Shown here: piece after piece, positions 6,401 to 7,730 of the stretch | How positions within the stretch are numbered: the first letter of the stretch is position 1 | How the letters are laid out: every line of letters begins with the position of its first letter | NCBI GenBank assembly: GCA_903928275.1 | Contig: CAIYQJ010000451.1 | Span: 1 to 7,730, forward strand | Source: an uncultured Chloroflexota bacterium | GTDB taxonomy: Bacteria > Chloroflexota > Limnocylindria > Limnocylindrales > CSP1-4 | Direction: 5' to 3' | DNA: 7,730 nt | Translations under genes and position numbers: made by a program | Notes under the pieces: generated by a model | Told to the model about the DNA's origin: nothing | What the model saw: only the letters and a program-made list of their open reading frames with translations | Database searches by the model: none

Positions 6401-7376
6401 TGGAGCTCCCCTTGATCGCGCCGCCGGACGCGGTCGCGCTGTTCGCGTCGAACGTGCTGTTCGTGACGGACACGCCGCTGGAGCCGTGGATGGCGCCGCC
6501 ATCGACGGTCGCGCTGTTCGCGTCGAACGTGCTGGCGGTCACGGTGGCCGTGGCGGCCCGGATCGCGCCGCCGAGGGCTGCCCTGTTGCCGGCGAACGTG
6601 CTGGCGGTCACGGCGGCCGTGGCGGCCCGGATCGCGCCGCCAGACGCGGTCGCGCTGTTCGCGCTGAACGTGGCGCGCGTGGCGGTGACGGAGCCGGCGG
6701 CGGAGATCGCGCCGCCATCGGCGCCGGCGGCGTTCCCGGTGAACGTGCTGCCCGTGCCGCCCGTTGCGTCGACGGTGACGTTCGAGACGGCGGAGATCGC
6801 ACCACCGGACCCGGAGGGCGCCGTGTTGCCGTTGAACACCGCGCTCGTGGCGGTGACAGGACCCGAGGCCCAGATCGCCCCGCCGGAGCCCGTGGTCGCG
6901 GAGTTGTGGGTGAACGTGCTGTCCGTCACGGCGACGGAGCCACGCGCACTGATCGCACCGCCGTTCTCACTGGAACCATTCCGCAGGGTGAGGCGGTTGA
7001 AGGTGAGCGCCGTGTTGCCGACGCCCGACGCGAAGAGCTGGAGCGCCGAGCCGCCGTCGACGATCGTCGCGGATGCGCCGTCACCTTCGAACATGAGCGA
7101 GCCCTGGGTGACGGTGACGGTGGCGGAGAGGGAGTACGTGACGGGGCTCATGGCCGCGCCGCCGCAGATGTGGATCGTGTCGCCGCTGGCGGCCGCGGCC
7201 ACGGCAAGTGCGATGGTGCCGTAGTTCGGGCTGCCGCAGCTTCCGACGTAGCGGGTGGTGCCGCCGCCGGCGACGGCCACCGGAATGGGCGCTCCGAGGG
7301 ACCCGACGATGAGGAGCGACCCCACGGCCGCGAGCACGCGCAACCGGAGGGTGGAGCGGGTCTGGATCTCGGGCAT
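3450..7376 (-). CDS. Large secreted modular protein: Pmp-like beta-helix, TIG and Ig-like domains
   Basis: The product has 1308 residues. A TAG directly precedes the ATG at 7376, so this is the earliest possible start; the Shine-Dalgarno is weak. Residues 1-36 form a signal peptide ending in VAVA before GGG. Residues 40-345 form a right-handed beta-helix. Its repeats alternate GGAI (eight copies plus one GGAV, residues 139-359) with F-x-x-N (FTHN, FNGN, FTGN, FSAN, FAGN, FDAN twice, FVDN), the pattern of chlamydial Pmp proteins. Residues 380-475 (LAANGGPTRTIALLAGSPAI, then VDQRGVARP and GAYEY) match the segment usual at the end of such helices. Then come a TIG domain (478-560), invasin-like Ig domains (about 562-675 and 676-898), a beta-sandwich (899-984), TIG domains (985-1065 and 1070-1155), a Pro/Thr linker (1157-1200) and an Ig-like domain (1201-1293). 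Eight Cys after the signal fall in plausible pairs (47/71, 381/398, 446/468, 732/751). There is no autotransporter barrel, LPXTG or membrane anchor. An adhesin-like role is inference. Confidence 0.88.
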   Translation of the reverse strand: MPEIQTRSTLRLRVLAAVGSLLIVGSLGAPIPVAVAGGGTTRYVGSCGSPNYGTIALAVAAAASGDTIHICGGAAMSPVTYSLSATVTVTQGSLMFEGDGASATIVDGGSALQLFASGVGNTALTFNRLTLRNGSSENGGAISARGSVAVTDSTFTHNSATTGSGGAIWASGPVTATSAVFNGNTAPSGSGGAISAVSNVTVDATGGTGSTFTGNAAGADGGAISAAGSVTATRATFSANSATASGGAIRAATAAVTASTFAGNRAALGGAIRAATATVTASTFDANSATVDGGAIHGSSGVSVTNSTFDANSATASGGAIKGSSTLTNSTFVDNATGTGTGTGTGTRAASAAGAGGAVDGETVSATNTIFAQLTASSANCSATIADGGGNFSTDDSCHFTALTSHNWVVVATLHLGLLAANGGPTRTIALLAGSPAIGAGVSSVCQAAPVNGVDQRGVARPSAERSCSSGAYEYVAAPTVTFISPSTGPIAGGTEVTIRGTGFVDGATVSFGGKSSSLTVVDASTGTATTPSHASGAVDVAVTNPDTLPGTLARGFTYFGTAVGIVLSGSTADLASGAPRILTATIVDAAGNTVTADADDAEDADSTAVVTFAVSDQTTGTGTVMGLDDATATAGVAVLEVSGAHAGLIGLQASATLHDDDITSNVLTFVVTPGMADKLAFTQAPSGGAHGVAWTTQPWVAVKDAAGNTVVDSTASITLAITTPGGAILTCAQASNTRNAVAGVAKFTGCAIDKVGTAYTLTATATGFTPPLSTPAVTSPAFNITAGAADATESTLTPTTASIVANGVTTQVLTVQAKDAGRNELWTGGAVVTITKLSDAGTISESVTDNHDGTYTALVTSPTAAGSGVFVATLDHNPVKSGGLDQTQATITYTASSANAINAFGFTSPAATGVVNEGTHTIAVTVPLGTNVTALVPTIAVSPGASVSPLSGAATNFTNPVTYTVTAGAATQPYVVTVTRAPAGPTISNFDPAEGDVGTEVAITGKGFTDATRVEFVHDWATTFTVDSDTEITATVPRGARTGRIAVTTPGGTAVSTKDFTVTMPSPDEPTVESLFPASGPTPGGTLVRFTGTDLIGATAVHFGPTAAVSFTIIDATTGTAVSPGGFVAVHVTVTTPAGTSDTSEGDLFTYFVLPLWAPIPPRPPVKPVPPPFIPPGEAPFTPGATPTPTPTSTTAPTSRLTLLPATTTVTWGDPVTLTATLDPGGVGRPIVFERSTDGLVTWAPIGTATTEADGTAGLTFSPQKNARYRARFAGAVDLAAATSAVVSVLVRQTVGLRPIAAMNARP
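3798..3820 (-). repeat. Hexanucleotide repeat in the Pro/Thr linker
   Basis: On the plus strand CGTGGG is repeated almost four times. On the coding strand it gives alternating Thr-Pro (TPTPTPT) in the linker before the last Ig-like domain. Gain or loss of a unit changes linker length without shifting the frame. Confidence 0.8.
5560..5586 (-). repeat. Nine-base tandem repeat encoding an acidic tract
   Basis: TCGGCGTCK occurs three times in a row on the plus strand. On the coding strand it yields the acidic run DADDAEDADS, residues 598-607, inside the first invasin-like domain. Neighbouring members of this domain type do not usually carry such a run, so it may be an expanded loop. Confidence 0.65.
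6343..6369 (-). repeat. Hexanucleotide repeat encoding Thr-Gly dipeptides at the end of the beta-helix
   Basis: GTGCCT is repeated four times, plus GTG, on the plus strand. The protein reads TGTGTGTGT within residues 337-347, immediately after the last F-x-x-N rung and before GGAV. It looks like a flexible spacer whose length can vary by slippage without breaking the frame. Confidence 0.85.
6366..6962 (-). repeat. Pmp-like GGAI / F-x-x-N coils of the beta-helix
   Basis: Eight coils of roughly 21-30 residues span protein residues 139-337. Coils 4 to 8 are the most alike. Each coil has GGAI at one turn and F-x-x-N-S-A-T or a variant at another, which are the residues expected to form Asn and Gly ladders in a right-handed beta-helix. 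Confidence 0.8.
6525..6641 (-). repeat. Recent duplication of one beta-helix coil (69-base period)
   Basis: Bases 6525-6572 and 6594-6641 are 48-base copies that differ at one position (T against C). They are offset by 69 bases, which equals 23 residues or one coil. The encoded coils read GGAIRAATAAVTASTFAGN and GGAIRAATATVTASTFDAN. Confidence 0.85.
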
Positions 7377-7547
7377 CTACGTCACTCGCTTCGTCTACGG
7401 AAGCACCCGGCCGGCCCAGGTGCGGGCGCGTGAGTCGAGCCCGGACCCCCCCTTGGACGCGAGGCCGCAAGGTCGTTTGGCCCAGCGTGCGCCCGCGCGA
7501 CGAGCGCAGCAACATCCCGCCGGATACAACCCGACACCCCTATCGGC
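7377..7547 (-). promoter_or_regulatory. Upstream region of the 1308-residue gene
   Basis: The 171 bases before the start codon should hold the promoter or leader. Visible items are GGCCGATAGGGG (minus strand, 7548-7537), which resembles the GCCGATA part of a sigma-28 type -10 element but lacks a TAAA at the right distance, and an imperfect inverted repeat at 7404-7422 about 28 bases before the ATG. No standard -35/-10 pair is evident. Confidence 0.35.
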
Positions 7548-7730
7548 CTACGGATCCGGGGCGTGCGACGCCAGGGTCCAGTGAGCCGCGCGCTCTGCCG
7601 ACCCCGTGTCGACCCCGACGGTCGGCGTCGACCGCAGGACGGGCCCCCGGTGGCGATCCGGCCGCTCGACCACGATGCGCCGAGGCAAGACGACGAGATA
7701 CCCCGCGATCGAGTTCAGCGCACCGGCATG
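7548..7730 (-). CDS. Possible C-terminal end of an unrecognised protein (cut by window edge)
   Basis: A minus-strand frame is open from the window edge to a TAG at 7550-7548, giving 60 residues. It includes AGALNSIAGYLVVLPRRIVV and ends with HWTLASHAPDP. Its third positions are mostly G or C and its residue mix is more natural than that of the other frames here. Other frames across the same stretch are also open, including a plus-strand frame with ATG at 7675, so the call is uncertain. No family is recognised. If real, it lies upstream of the 1308-residue gene on the same strand with a 171-base gap. Confidence 0.35.
   Translation of the reverse strand, partial: HAGALNSIAGYLVVLPRRIVVERPDRHRGPVLRSTPTVGVDTGSAERAAHWTLASHAPDP

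Noticed and set aside
5185..7224. A 679-residue open frame on the plus strand antiparallel to the large beta-helix gene
   Set aside because: It mirrors the minus-strand gene, has low-complexity Ala/Pro/Val composition and no recognisable domain or signal. Long antisense frames are expected in DNA this GC-rich.
7581..7730. Plus-strand frame starting GTG at 7581 or ATG at 7675 and running off the window
   Set aside because: There is no Shine-Dalgarno, the GTG frame is Arg/Pro/Asp-rich, and the opposite-strand frame has a more natural composition. The evidence is too short to decide.

Overview
The window is very GC-rich, with third codon positions almost always G or C. It shows two large secreted, modular surface-type proteins, the truncated start of a metabolic hydrolase, and one apparent gene relic. 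The large Pmp-like protein has no autotransporter barrel, and neither large protein has an LPXTG motif or a C-terminal membrane anchor. This argues against a classical Gram-negative organism. It fits a high-GC monoderm such as a Chloroflexota (Limnocylindria-like) or Actinomycetota lineage. That placement is inference from base composition and protein style, not from a marker gene.

Layout, left to right. (1) Positions 1-289, minus strand: the first 96 codons of a dienelactone-hydrolase-family alpha/beta hydrolase, cut by the window edge. (2) Positions 290-534: a divergent intergenic region ending in a strong Shine-Dalgarno. (3) Positions 535-2952, plus strand: a secreted protein of about 805 residues with fourteen YCF48/BNR-type beta-propeller units followed by two IPT/TIG immunoglobulin-like domains. 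Its best start is a TTG, not the upstream ATG. (4) Positions 2953-3041: a short GC-rich gap with inverted repeats. (5) Positions 3042-3383, plus strand: a relic of a hybrid sensor kinase, in which the last stretch of the ATPase domain is joined in frame to the back two-thirds of a receiver domain. (6) Positions 3450-7376, minus strand, convergent with the relic: a 1308-residue secreted protein. It has a Pmp-like right-handed beta-helix, a 'choice-of-anchor' type segment, TIG and Ig-like domains, a proline/threonine linker and a final Ig-like domain. (7) Positions 7377-7547: its upstream region. (8) Positions 7548-7730: an open minus-strand frame running off the edge, possibly the tail of another gene.

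The two big proteins share TIG domains of the same flavour and both carry Sec-type signal peptides, so both probably act outside the cell in adhesion or binding. Nothing links them biochemically to the hydrolase. I see no tRNA, rRNA, CRISPR array, transposase or phage gene. The points most worth a second look are the 14-unit propeller, the internally deleted kinase/receiver relic, and the simple repeats of 6 or 9 bases plus a fresh rung duplication inside the large beta-helix gene. I found no convincing new multi-gene system.
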